A stretch of DNA of 64,000 nucleotides. It comes from Baylisascaris procyonis (taxonomy: Eukaryota; Nematoda; Chromadorea; Rhabditida; Ascarididae). The notes under the pieces were generated by a model. That model did not search any database, was not told the origin of the DNA, and saw only the letters and a list, made by a program, of their open reading frames with translations. The position numbers and the translations under genes were made by a program. This document shows positions 49,909 to 64,000 of this stretch, one piece after another. The stretch's first letter is position 1; every line of letters starts with the position of its first letter. The stretch lies in the NCBI GenBank assembly GCA_037389465.1, contig JAZARR010000159.1, forward strand, positions 186,001 through 250,000. Direction: 5' to 3'.

Positions 49909-50010
49909 TCAGTTAGCATCAGTTAGCGAATGCCATTCATCCGCATTTATCAAGGCTTGAGGATCTCCGAAAAAGTGATGAGATTCGCTTAAATTACCCG
50001 AACTGCGTGC
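49909..50010 (-). CDS. candidate terminal exon of an unidentified minus-strand gene
   Basis: After a CTGTAG acceptor, 33 codons starting ARSSGNLSESHHFFGDPQAL run to a TGA at 49909-49911. The exon is in phase 0. Upstream minus-strand stretches at about 50464-50640 (reads SPQLISNNFSDPSKPVHIL after a CCACAG acceptor) and 51605-51830 (contains MKENPWEPREIKSKFHF) may be earlier exons. The product is unknown. Confidence 0.35.
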   Translation of the reverse strand, partial: ARSSGNLSESHHFFGDPQALINADEWHSLTDAN

Positions 50011-52032
50011 CTACAGATTTCCTAAAAAATTTCCCATGGGAATATATTCAGCACGATTTTCCCCATATCTCAGAAAAAATAGCACTTTGCTTTCAGTAAT
50101 CAAAATAGTTGCAAATTTCTTGAATGCTATGAGTGTGAAATTCTCTGTTAATACGTTACTGCGAGCAGCGAGCATATGTTCCGAATATCTGCACTTTCCT
50201 TTGAAGGGTTAGCTCTCAATTAAGGTTCTGCTGAATTGGCAGATTATATATACCTCTCAACAGAACCTCGCTTCCGAGGGAGGATGGAAGGGGGGCTTTA
50301 GCCTCTGGGTTCTCTGTTCGGAATTATACAGTACACTTTGTTGCCTTATAAAAACAACAATGGAAATGTTGATTTTTACCTTCACTCAGCATCTTTCTCA
50401 AGGTTGTTTATACCGTGCTTCATCCTGATATCTTCAGTCAGCGAAAAACGCAAGCGATCTACTTTAACAGAGAGCCTTCGAGCCATTTGGTGGGTTCGAA
50501 GGCAGAGTGCGCAAAATTTGATTTTTTTTACGAAAAACCAATTTTCCATGCTGTGGAAAAAGGATATGGACTGGTTTGCTAGGATCCGAAAAGTTATTGC
50601 TAATGAGCTGCGGTGACTGTGGTTTGTTTAAAAGTAAGAAATAACCTGTTTCACAGGTATTATTGCTGTAGATTTTCTCTTGACGCCGCCACTGGGACAT
50701 TAATGACTAACGACTATTTAACAATGGACTTCTGGATGACGTGTCATGCTCGCTTAAACCGTTCCAGTCACTTTTGATCATCATTTACCGGCATCAAGGG
50801 GCTGATGTGCCACGTGGTATTCTGAATATTGAATCAACTCGAATTTTCTGAGCATCTGAGAATCTGCTTGAGTCGATATAATCGCACATCTAAATAAATA
50901 TGCAGACGAGATATCTTGAACCAAAGCGGCTATGAAAGAAAAGGAAACTGTTAGAGGGCGCGGATATTTATGAAATGAGGCGTGAGCATTGAAAGAGACT
51001 CAGCGAGCGACACCAGGTATCGTTGACTAGATGTGCCACTGCAAGCAAACCTGTTTGAAGCAGTTATGAGAGTTTTATTGACTCAGTATTGAATAGACGT
51101 CGCGATGTGAATCGCAGACGCATCATGGTGGCGGTCTCAACGTTGACTCGATAGATGCAAAATTAATTCACATTGCTTTTGGAGAACCATTCGACTTCCA
51201 TTGTTTTACCTAATGTTTAACTAAAATGTGATGCAAAAAATTCAGCAGAGAGAGGGTTTATCCCTTTTCATTTGTTATTTATTACTTCAGCAATTAATCA
51301 TAAATAAAGAAAGCGCGTGAAAAAGTCCTCGTCATTCTCTCTCGGACTTAATATGCTTCAGCTAAGGAATCAAAAGTAGCAGAAATATTCTCTTGGCTGA
51401 AGTGCTTCTCTTCTACTTAAGCTTGTTTCGAGGTCGAACTCAGAAGGAAAAGCGTTAAGCTCAAGTATTAGGAGGTCTTCAACTCGTCGTAAATGCGGTT
51501 TTAATTTCTTCTTGCTTTCTTGATTTGCGACAACTCAACTTACTAATGGATGTCCATTTAGGGCTACACTAACAATGTTTTGAAGGTGCAAATTACGCCA
51601 TTACTTAGAATATGGTATGCAAGGGGACAGAAAAGGGATAAGAAACACACTTCTCCTCTTCCCATGTATCAATAGAGTGACAATAGATGTCGCTCACGCC
51701 GCGTACATTTTCCGCGGAGAGGAAATGAAATTTTGATTTTATTTCGCGAGGTTCCCAAGGATTTTCCTTCATGATATTTTTGTGGCAAGTTCTTGCTATG
51801 ACCCCACATTTTTCAGTTATGTTTTTACGTGATGAGGAGACGAGAAGAGCACATTGCGAGGAAGGGGGTGCGAAGCTTTGATGCAGGTGCATGGCCCCAT
51901 TCTCTCCTCCCTCTTTGAAGGAGCAAGGTGAAGTGAACAATATAATTTGGTCTCGTTTAGACCACATTTTAAGGCTGCGTTATCCGTTAGCATCTATAAA
52001 TTTATGCATGATTGCTGTATACTTGAATTCGT

Positions 52033-52185
52033 GTGGGCCGTATAAAGAAATCATTTTCACTCTATACCCGTGAATCGCTCTATCGTCAAGGGCTAAATAG
52101 CGGACGTTCTTATAGTGCTGCTGAGGCAATACGAAATCGTCTAATCCTCGAAGCACGAATTTTACAGACTCACATGGCTCGCTTT
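52033..52185 (+). CDS. weak candidate coding stretch, unidentified
   Basis: Plus-strand open reading with a Ser/Ala/Arg-rich helical run (GRSYSAAEAIRNRLILEAR). No clear splice sites and no family. It could be an exon or chance. Confidence 0.15.
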
Positions 52186-52234
52186 TTCATGTTGTATATA
52201 TTCTATTGTTATATTTATTACTTTATTATTTCTT

Positions 52235-52268
52235 CAGAAATTTATTGATAACAGAAATTTATTGATAA
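52235..52268. repeat. 17-bp perfect tandem duplication
   Basis: CAGAAATTTATTGATAA occurs at 52235-52251 and again at 52252-52268. Confidence 0.95.
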
Positions 52269-55600
<3,332 letters not shown>

Positions 55601-55744
55601 TCATTAGGAGCATTTGCAGAGAAACCACTCTGCGTTTAATTGTTTGCAGAAGGGACAGGTGAACCACTACTAACGTTTCGTAGCGATTAATAAACAACGC
55701 CACAGGAGTGTCTTGGCAAAGACATCAAATAATGTTTCTAAGTG

Positions 55745-55860
55745 CTGACTTACCGTGCGAATGGGTAAATACCTCTTTGCTAGCCAGACTTCGAGAATTA
55801 GAATCACTGATTCTTCAAGAAATAGAATCATTTCGAACAGTATTGCTTTTCTCACAGCTT
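55745..55860. CDS. candidate exon, strand unclear
   Basis: The plus strand gives a coiled-coil-like run (LLARLRELESLILQEIESF) ending at a stop. The minus strand over the same bases ends at a strong donor, CGCACG|GTAAGT, near 55756. Only one can be right, and I cannot choose. Confidence 0.2.
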
Positions 55861-56186
55861 CCGCCCACCTAACGCACACAAAAATGGGAACGACCCAAAT
55901 CACATTGGCTAATTGGAAGCTCTTTGTCTTAACCTCTATGAAATTTCTTTTAAACTATGTGAAAGCTTCTCGCTTTATCACAGGAATTTTTCCCAAAAAG
56001 CATGCAACTTTCCTTCCATAATTTGAAGACGCTAACGGAGGTAATTTTAGAAAATATGGGGAAACATTTCCAATAGCACTTTTCTCCAATCATGCGGCTT
56101 GTTGGTCGAATTGTTCATATGCAGCAAAAATGCTCCATTTCGGGGATTCGCATAGTTGCAGCGGTTGATCAATGGAGATTTGGCAG

Positions 56187-56288
56187 TGGGAGAGTGTTGG
56201 TGGTGAGCCTATGTACAACCTCATCAGATACATCATCGTGCACCCCACCTACCCAAATAAAACCATCCCTTACATCACATTGCTGTAG
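56187..56288 (+). CDS. candidate exon, weak serine-protease resemblance
   Basis: TTTGGCAG acceptor followed by 33 codons, WESVGGEPMYNLIRYIIVHP and onward, closing at CT|GTAGGG or the TAG. The run IIVHPTYPNKT resembles the segment before the catalytic Asp of trypsin-like enzymes (HP-x-Y-x2-KT), but the Asp itself is absent (PYITLL) and no His or Ser active-site exon was found nearby. An antisense reading is also open. Treat as unidentified. Confidence 0.2.
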   Translation, partial: WESVGGEPMYNLIRYIIVHPTYPNKTIPYITLL

Positions 56289-56571
56289 GGCGTCTAGTAC
56301 CTTGATCGTTCAGTTTACCATTGTTCAACGACATTTTCGTTGCTCAAAAGGTGCATATGAGTTACCTGAGCAATTGCAAAAAAAACCGCAAACGCTTTGC
56401 GAAAGATAAATTACCCGCGTTACCTAATGCAGCAGCAACCATTTACCCTGAGGAGATTTGATTGAATAAATAGGTGGTTTGATGCAAGCTGATTCTGTTT
56501 TCGTAATAAGTCTGCAGTGGAATTTTTTCCTATTGCTTTAAGAAAAACTTTTATGCTTATAGACATACAGC

Positions 56572-56814
56572 TCATCTAACGTTTTCTTCTACGTAGTCTG
56601 TGCTCTTGTTTACAAGTTCTGTAAGTTTATTTGAAACAGTACCCTTTGAAATCTCCGAGATCCGAAACTGTCCTATGACCATCGCTTTCTTTCCTTCCTT
56701 CCATGTCCAGTTCCTTGTTTTATTGTAAATTCGATGATGTGTGAAGCTTGCGATGATGAGCAATTCGCCTTTTTCAGATTGCCAAATAATGCGCATTTTA
56801 ATCGAGCAATTCAA
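56572..56814 (-). CDS. candidate terminal exon, unidentified
   Basis: Minus-strand stretch of up to 80 codons with balanced composition, containing SFTHHRIYNKTRNWTW and ending VNKSTDYVEENVR then stop at 56572. May be the 3' end of the gene that includes the exon at 57316-57422. Confidence 0.35.
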   Translation of the reverse strand: MNCSIKMRIIWQSEKGELLIIASFTHHRIYNKTRNWTWKEGKKAMVIGQFRISEISKGTVSNKLTELVNKSTDYVEENVR

Positions 56815-57131
56815 ACTTTATTCGATGACTTGTCACTGTAGTCGAAGTTGGTGTCTTACGCTGAAATAGTTTAGTGATTAAAAACAACTCATGCTGATAG
56901 CCATTTCTCGCGAATATGATATTTGTGATTTTGCTTTTTGAAAATCTGCATAGCACAACAAGTACTTTCAGCCGTTTTCATTAAATCGCAACCTTTTTTT
57001 TGATTGAATTACCGTTATCCACTCATAATCGGTGATGTTTTTTCAGTGCGCCAGTTTCTATCACTATTTTTATATGTACAGTATACGAAAGCTCGTATCC
57101 GCATAACGTCACCACTAAATGTTTTGCTTGG

Positions 57132-57134
<3 letters not shown>

Positions 57135-57220
<86 letters not shown>
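57135..57220. repeat. (AT)n microsatellite
   Basis: About 43 AT units, between two candidate minus-strand exons. Confidence 0.97.
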
Positions 57221-57222
<2 letters not shown>

Positions 57223-57315
57223 TTTGTGATGCAGTAGTTGAGGCACGAATTTCTTTCCTATTGATCCGCCCAAAATTTCGGTCTCTACGCTAAAAATAAA
57301 GAAAATGTTACGCAC

Positions 57316-57422
57316 CTTAAAGACGATAGAGGAAGTCGTGCAATCTGAATAATTGCATAGGTGATGCGCAGAAAATTTTCGCAATATTTCTTTGTTTCGT
57401 TCCAATGCAGCTTTCAAGAAAT
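57316..57422 (-). CDS. well-bounded internal exon, unidentified
   Basis: Minus strand, acceptor TTGAAAG (AG at 57424-57423), 35 full codons in frame starting FLKAALERNKEILRKFSAHH, and a clean donor AAG|GTGCGT at 57316/57315. Hydrophilic and helical, then a Cys-containing run. The phase is 1 in and 0 out. No family recognised. Confidence 0.4.
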
Positions 57423-59448
57423 CTTTCAATTTTCAGGATATTTCATTTTATTGATTGCTGAAGATTCTAAAGCATATAGGGGATATTCAAATAAGCGTTT
57501 TTCAGATTTACCGTAAAAGAATGCGAAATTTGCAAATATCGCTCATTCACATTTTCTTTGAAAGTCGATTCAAAGCACTGCATAGAAATTTAGTCCCGCT
57601 ATACACGCATTTTTTATTTGGTAATAAACGACTTCTTATGTTTTTATCGATAGTTCTCTTATCTATGAATTCTGCGTTTCCATTTTTGCTTTAATAAATT
57701 AACCAATATATATTTTAGCATATTATATTTTAGTATATAATACATTTCTTCAGAATATTTTAGTCTTTTAAACTTTTTTTAGTTTCTTAATGTCTGTGAG
57801 CGTAATAACCACACTTATTTAATTTCGAGTCCTTGCATCCATTCGTTTGCGTAAAGCGTGCAGGCACCTTGTCAAAAATTATCGTATTACGTGATAATGG
57901 GGCAATGAAACTTCACTGTGAGGATCTGCTAATATTTGGAAACAGCTTGAAGGAAATGGAGGAGGAACGAAACATTTTATATAAATATCACTGTTGAATA
58001 AGTTTTTAGTTGGCTGACAACAGAATGGTCACCATAGACAAATATCGTAATTCCATTTGACGTTTTAAGGTCGATAACAGTTCATTGTTGTTTTATATTT
58101 TTGCTGAATTTTGTTCTGAATTGTATGCCGATTCTTGAAGTAGACATCAATCTTAGACTTTGCTAGTTAAACATTCGTCAATCTAAAGTTTGTTTACTTA
58201 CGCAAGTTTTTCAGATTTCCAAAGATAGAGGTGAGGCACACGCTTTCAAGTTGCATTAATTCCTCGAAATCTTAGCAGCAGACCTCTTATTATACAAAAT
58301 TCGGTAGCTATCGATGTGCTAGTTGCTATTTCTCCTGTTGAAGAAATCGTTCGGTAATCGTAGTGATGAGTGGAAAAGTAAAACTGCCAGAATTGACGCC
58401 TATTTCAATGAAATAACCTTTTCGTTTGATGCTTCTAGGGAACTAATCAACGCCAAAAAATTGTCAGATCTTAGAGCGACACCTCAGCAGGCATTCCTAT
58501 AGGTGGACTTTCTGGTCAATACAAGAAAAAATGCTTTCAACGCTTTGGATCACTAGAGGATCGTTTTGAGGAGTACGCTGCTTGCTGCAGGGTCTCTAAA
58601 TTGTTTCTATGCATCAGAGAAGAATTTCTTGCTGCGCACTGAGCAGTATGATTTATTTGATGTTTGCTGTTGCCTGCATTACTCGTGCATTCAGATGTCT
58701 CCTTAAAAGAAATCTCATCCACAGCTGTCTCCATCGAACACCTTAATGCAACATTAGTTATCAGGCCCGTTTGGTGGCATAAGAATGTCGCACGTGGAAT
58801 TGACTACAGAAATCACGATGCCCATTGAGATGTTTCCACAAGTCCATTAGCAGAACATTCCAGTGGAATTTGTTGAGAAAAAAGTTAGATGTGAAGTGCA
58901 TAAAAAGCGAGTGAAACATCGCCACACATCATGTGCGAATTGAATTAGCACTTGTACGTAATGAAACTAGCTCGTTTAGAAGTAGTTTTGTTATATTATT
59001 ACTTTTCATATTCATGATCGATCAATATTTTTCTAGAAATTCTTCGTGCTGAATTATGAGATCGTCGTGGCAACGCTTACTCACGGCGAGCATAACAATC
59101 ATCAACGTACAGGATTTCTCTTGACTCTTAAGTATTCCCTTATAAACTTCATTTTTTGTGAATTTTATTGTCGTTGCGCATAACATTTATTGTTTTGCAA
59201 CCTTTAAGGTTTCAGCAAATTTCTTATAGCAGTAGTAGTTTTCTATTTTGCTCACCTGTGTTATCCACCTCTTTCGGAATGTGTAGTGACAACCACTGAG
59301 TGTTTATGCCCAACGTATCATCGAAAAGTTAGCGTTTCACAGTCGTCATAAAGTATAGTATACGACATCCACCATATTTCCCTCATTTTGATATACTTTA
59401 TTCATACGGTATGGATGTTGTCGTTGCATATGCAATTCGATAGTAGTT

Positions 59449-59618
59449 TAAGGCTGAGGCACGATTGGCACACACGAATGAATAATCCATACGAGCGGGT
59501 GAACGTTTACCACCGAGGATTCAGTAGCGCCAATGCCCGTAGCAATCTCAACGACATGGGTTGCATCGCAAAACATATCATTGGTTTGGATGAATACTTT
59601 CATTGCAAACAGAAGCGT
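59449..59618 (+). CDS. candidate exon, unidentified
   Basis: Plus-strand stretch reading RMNNPYERVNVYHRGFSS, then SANARSNLNDMGC, ending near 59618. Coding-like composition. It may belong with the exons at 59943-60479. No family recognised. Confidence 0.3.
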
Positions 59619-59942
59619 TAAAAGCATAAAAGTCACTAGCCTTTACTCAAGTTCGGAAATTCAGGCACCAGTGCTATTATGAAAGCACATGAATGATACT
59701 GCCGGATAAGAGCCAGTAAGCTTTCCTGTTTTGTTCAACGGCCTCACAATCGTTAATTTTTCCCAGTGTTTAGTTCAAATAAGTTGAAAATTAAGATATT
59801 ATATTCGGTTTGCAGAAAACCGATATCCTCAGGTGTGTAGCAAAAGCATCCGTCTTTACGTGCCACCACAACAATGACAACAGTAGAAGTCTGTTATCGT
59901 GTCACCTCGAATGAGCTTCCATCATTAGCAACAAATTTTTAG

Positions 59943-60479
59943 GCCTGCGAAACTTTAGTAAGGGCTTTACTAGATATTACGCGGCAGTTGCAACCAGCAG
60001 GTTCCATACTCAAGACAGTGCGGCGAGTAAACGAAATCCAAGCAGTGCGGCGAGTAAACGGAATCCAAGCCTTTTTGGTGATGAAAATTGGCTTCATAAG
60101 TATGTGAGCATTGCTGAGGACTCATTTTCTTCGGAAAGACAGGAATTTTGAAACCGCTATTCGCAATCTGCGTGCAGCGATCCAGTTCCTTGAGGAGGAA
60201 CTAGACCAGTCTGTTGAAGTGAAACTTACGTGTGGATGCGAGCATAAGTTCATCGGCTCATAAATTGAACAGAACATTCTGGTGGGAGGCTGCCTGTGTT
60301 GAGTATCTCCATATGTGCAACAGCCGGGCACTCGATTCTACCGCCGCCATCTGTCGCTTTGTGATGTGACAGCTATCCGGGCAAACAACATACGTATTGC
60401 ACAGAAGAGAGATCGTCGCGCTGGGTGCACTGTCCCCAAAATTGGCGACACTGCACGCATTGCACTTGCGCACCGCTAG
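59943..60479 (+). CDS. three-exon 3' end of an unidentified gene
   Basis: A TTTTTAG acceptor at 59942 opens one consistent model: 59943-60103, 60143-60231, 60304-60479, with introns of 39 and 72 bases, phases 2 and 1, and 142 codons ending in TAG. The first exon contains a duplicated nine-residue unit (VRRVNEIQA, VRRVNGIQA); the second has a helical run (FETAIRNLRAAIQFLEEEL). An alternative frame over the first exon is equally open and ends at a TGA at about 60152 (contains SRFHTQDSAASKRNPSS and LFGDENWLHKYVSIAEDSF). Which frame is translated cannot be decided here. Confidence 0.4.
60016..60069. repeat. 27-bp in-frame tandem duplication
   Basis: Units at 60016-60042 and 60043-60069 differ at one base. 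The length is a multiple of three, and the repeat lies in a coding-like exon. Confidence 0.95.
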
Positions 60480-60513
60480 GTCATCATTATCGAGCGCAGC
60501 GCGCAACAGTCGA

Positions 60514-60565
60514 CGGGTGATCAGCGCACAACGCAAGACGGGTGGGTGATCACCGCACAACGCAA
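60514..60565. repeat. 22-bp near-identical direct repeat
   Basis: GGGTGATCAGCGCACAACGC plus two bases at 60514-60535 recurs at 60544-60565 with one change, 30 bases apart. The GC-rich context is unlike the rest of the window. Confidence 0.85.
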
Positions 60566-60569
60566 CCCA

Positions 60570-62500
60570 CCGAGCAGCATCACCTCAATGCCACCTCCTT
60601 ACCACATACGTCCACCTTCTACAGGCTGGACATACCTGTCACCAACTTCGTCTCGCACCCATTTCGACGCCTTATCGTATGGAACCCTCCCTCAATTTGG
60701 AATGTTTCATTTCATCGCATAATTCTAGACTGTTAAGTGACGCTCGTTCTAAAGTTATTGCTGAAATGAAGAGTTGTGTTGGATTGCAAGTGTCACAGCT
60801 GGTTGCATTATCGATGTAGCCTTATTAATCAAAAGTAACTCTCTGCGCAGGTAATCAAAATTTCTTTGCAAGAGGCCATCAACATGTGACTAAGATGCTG
60901 AATGACGCTTTCGTGGTGAAACCCGCATTCGAATCCATCCCCTCTGTCTGGGTTCGCTTGGGCCACACATTACTGTTGTCCTCGCCCACCTTCCTCAGTT
61001 CCTCCTATAAGGAGTCCCACCTAGATCACAACGGACGGATATAGATACAGATGTGCAAAATGATGTGAAGTTGCGCAATCTCCTAGAGGCAGAAAATTAT
61101 GCAAATTTTGGTATTCATAAAGAAGTGGCATAGTATGATACGGTGCCATAAAATCATCCGCACGTGTCAGGAATCATGCTATTTTCTGCTTCATTTTATA
61201 TTCCATTAGCATAAGTTTTTGTCCTTTAGTGTCTGAACAGGACAGTAGTTCTTTCTTAGAGCTTTTTCATCTTTTTTTTTTTTCACTTTTTTATATGCTT
61301 ACGTTGATTCAGAAACGATGCATTACAGAAATTGAAACAAGGTTGCCAGTATCAGAACAGTAGGGAAGAGCTTCCTCCGAAAACCTGTATTAAATGTGTA
61401 TGATGTAAGTGTTTGCAATATATCTGTTTAAATAATATATGTGATGTAAGTGCATGTTTATTATATATGCATATGCCCACGTGTTATTAAATATCTATAT
61501 ACCAAAGCGTGTTTTGTGCAGGTTAGCTTGTGTAGCTTCGTTAATGATGAAGGGAGTTCCAAAAAATTGTATGGAAGTGGTGTAAGGAGGAGCAGATTTT
61601 TTTCCTTTCTTTGGGAGGGGGAAGGGGGGGGGGGAGGCGGAAGTCACCCATTCTGATGATGCAGGCTTGGCAAATATGCCTTCGTCTTTGTTCCGATTCA
61701 TGTTATGTTTTCGCTTTAAGTATGCCTCAAGCGCGAATCGATGTGAATAAAAAGAAAATTACTGTAGTGTTGTTTCTGTTTTAGAAATCATGTTAACCAA
61801 ATTAGGTGGGTATGCGGAGCGCATGTCTGAAGTTGTAAAACTTTTCTTGCTCATAAAAAAAGGACATCCCCCATATGAGGGCTCTGAAACAATTTTGCGG
61901 TCAATGTGCAGTTTACCTCTTCTATGGGTTATATATTTTGTTTTCACACCGCATGACTATTCTCATTGATGTGGTGTCATTCGCTTTATAGAGGTAATTT
62001 TCATGTAGTTTGCCTGCTTTAAATCACGTTCCCAAAAGTTCCCATGCGCGCTTAGCATCTTAGTCTTTCGATGTTCCTCTATTCTGCAGCATCCGGAAGT
62101 GCTTTAGATGCTTACCGACGTAGCACTGCTTGAAGTGCTAACTTCATAAAAAGCACCAAATTGCTCCATAAGACTATTCACTTCTAGTGTTTGAAAGAGT
62201 TGATTCGAAAATGCGGCACTGATCCACCTCTGGCCCGCATGTGGTGATTGACTCCTTTATATTCGAATCCGTCTCGTTGTGTAGGGAAATAATTGCTAGC
62301 GATAAAAGAATACTCGATGCATTTAAAATGCCTTAGTTTTTTTTTTTTTTTTACTCCAAATGACCCATTTATATCTTCTCTTGCGTCAAACTTCAAAAAG
62401 TTGGTGATGGCGAAGAGCGTTTTGCTTGTTGAGTGAATTTGCAAACACCAGTCTTTGTTCGCTACAGTAGTTGGTTATTATATAATGCTCAAGCGATACA
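60570..62500. other. no recognisable gene
   Basis: Mostly AT-rich sequence, with a GC-richer patch near 60930-61030 that looks neither coding nor structured. It ends in poly-T and G-run tracts. Confidence 0.45.
61613..61645 (+). other. G-rich tract
   Basis: G-runs of 3, 5 and 11 separated by one or two A, then shorter runs. The 11-G run makes a quadruplex possible and also makes the assembly length uncertain. Confidence 0.6.
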
Positions 62501-62502
62501 TA

Positions 62503-62690
62503 TCAAAACGTTAAATCTGTTCTTGCTGCTATTTGTGTAATCAGTCGGCATGCTTCAAACGGAAGTGCGGAATGCACGTACTCTCCAAGAAGTTTCATTG
62601 ACTTCTCCTTCCACTTAAATTCAGAATCTGGAAACGGTCGCCAAAGTGGGACCATAAAGCGAAGATCCTCAAAGCGGAAACGCGTACACT
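62503..62690 (-). CDS. candidate terminal exon, unidentified
   Basis: Minus-strand stretch of about 60 codons after a GGGGTCAG acceptor: starts CTRFRFEDLRFMVPLWRPF and ends IAARTDLTF then stop at 62503. The same frame stays open upstream to 62886, so the exon may be longer. The aromatic and charged mix is strongly coding-like. No family recognised. Confidence 0.45.
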
Positions 62691-63142
62691 GACCCCGATG
62701 AGGCGACGCGACACGACGATGTCTTGATGCACTTAATGTGTTTTTACGGTCAAGAAAGTATTGCCTTTTTGAAACTTTTTTTTGTTCACATAGTGCGCGA
62801 AGTGTGTTTGTCGTTGATGACAGTTGTTTTGGGTGGGGATGGTTACTTTTCGTGAAAAAACTAAACGACTGCTGCCGAATTAACATAGGAGAATTCTTTA
62901 CCGCTTTTAAACTATACCATTGCCAAAATAAGTGGGAGAGCGCGCCGAAGCTAGCACTATATGCGCTTTTGCTTCACCTCACTTGATCAACTGGTTTTAT
63001 GAGTTATGACCAAATAATATATTCATATTTTAATTAACCCGTCTATTTGTATGAATCTTCTACAAACGGTTCGTTGGTTATTCGTCTTTTGTAATTCGAC
63101 CAGTCTAAATGAAAAACACAACATTGTCAGATGCGCACAGTT

Positions 63143-63206
63143 GTTTCCTTACATCAGGTTTTCCATGACTTCTTTCAAGCTCGACAGATCGACGTGAACT
63201 GCGCTG
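63143..63206 (-). CDS. candidate internal exon, unidentified
   Basis: Bounded by a CTACAG acceptor and a GAT|GTAAGG donor on the minus strand. In phase 2 it reads AVHVDLSSLKEVMENL. Probably upstream in the same gene as the terminal exon at 62503-62690. Confidence 0.4.
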
Positions 63207-63521
63207 TAGGTAATAAATTATATAATAAATTATATACGCACCAAATTTCGCAACTCTAAGCCTCAAGGCTCCGGAGTTAAACTCCTGGCTGGACAACATG
63301 CATACACACGTGCATTACGGGCATACGTGGGCACGAGTGCGACACTGCCAAGCTGTGTTTAGATGAAGGGTGTAAAAGAGACTTTAATTCCACCCAAAAA
63401 CAACTTTTGCCTCAGTTAGGGGCCTTTTTAATTTTAGCAGAATATATGAGTTCAAGTTTTATGTTTTTTTTTTTTCGTTTTCGAGTTCAAATTTTTTTTC
63501 ATGTTTTCTTGGGTTTTTCAG

Positions 63522-63611
63522 AGAGTTTTTGAAATACTTCATTTATGTGCAAGAGCGCAATTGCATCCGTGAGGAAATCGTTTTGCACGTTTGCTTCGCT
63601 CCATTGAATAG
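63522..63611 (+). CDS. well-bounded internal exon, unidentified
   Basis: Consensus acceptor TTTTTCAG and donor AG|GTAATG enclose 90 bases open in phase 2, reading EFLKYFIYVQERNCIREEIV, then HVCFAPLNR. No family recognised. The gene would run off the right edge of the window. Confidence 0.45.
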
Positions 63612-64000
63612 GTAATGGTGGATATTATAGAATTCGCCCGTTTAAAACAGAATCGGTGCCGAAGTTGGCTCGTTGGAGCGGTTTTGTATGGACATTTAGT
63701 TCTCTTTTGTCTTGTTGTTAAGTTTATTGCAAAATTGCTCTTTTCTCAGACAGTGGGGAGAGAAATGTAACCACGGTTGCAATCACTAATATCTATATAG
63801 CATCACTTCGGTTCAAAAAGCACATAGAGTTAGTTGATTTATTGCATGCCTCAACATAGTAATGCAATCGTATTGCAATTATTCGTATAATAATATGCTT
63901 GTATACATCCATAAGAGATGGTACAACACTACATCTATACCACTTTCTCAAAAATGAGGTGTGTTGTATTTTTATTACACTTATAATTCTAGATTTGGTA

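Noticed and set aside
56100..56300. Trypsin-like serine protease gene
   Set aside because: Only one short motif (HP-x-Y-x2-KT) matches. The catalytic Asp is missing, and no His or GDSGG segment was found within several kb. Listed only as an unidentified candidate exon.

Overview
The window looks like nuclear DNA from a nematode. It is AT-rich. Its genes are split into short exons (about 40 to 240 bp) separated by introns of 37 bp to almost 4 kb. Acceptors are the short worm type (TTTTCAG or TTTTAG). Two start codons lie 10 to 14 bases after an acceptor-like site, as expected for spliced-leader trans-splicing. Long (TA)n arrays recur about every 7 to 9 kb. The composition and the large introns would fit an ascarid-like worm, but the species cannot be fixed from the sequence. 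I see no bacterial operons, CRISPR arrays, tRNA or rRNA genes, or intact transposons.

Three genes can be recognised and assembled exon by exon. (1) At 3765-5078 on the + strand is a 150-residue CTR-family copper transporter in three exons. (2) At 11539-17892 on the - strand is a ZDHHC23-like palmitoyltransferase in eight exons whose phases all agree (364 codons with stop). Its DHHC motif and second zinc site are present, but every ligand of the first zinc site is missing. (3) At 20957-43717 on the + strand is a PLEKHM1/Rubicon-family late-endosome adaptor in about 29 exons. It has a RUN domain at the N-terminus, a long Ser/Pro/acidic middle, and a cysteine-rich RH (Rubicon homology) domain at the C-terminus. 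Part of the middle (36.4-38.9 kb) could not be phased.

The rest holds no gene I can name. Possible exons with good splice sites lie near 0.4-2.8 kb (-), 18.3-19.1 kb (-), 48.5 kb (+), 49.4-50.7 kb (-), 55.7-57.4 kb (mixed), 59.4-60.5 kb (+), and 62.5-63.6 kb (a - gene beside a + exon). They are listed as unidentified. The stretches 5.1-11.5, 44-45.6 and 52.3-55.6 kb look intergenic or intronic, with simple repeats.

The recognised genes do not form one pathway. Each makes a membrane-linked housekeeping protein: copper uptake, protein S-acylation, and endosome/autophagosome-lysosome traffic. I found no undescribed multi-gene system. The most unusual point is the palmitoyltransferase that keeps one zinc finger and has lost the other as a unit.
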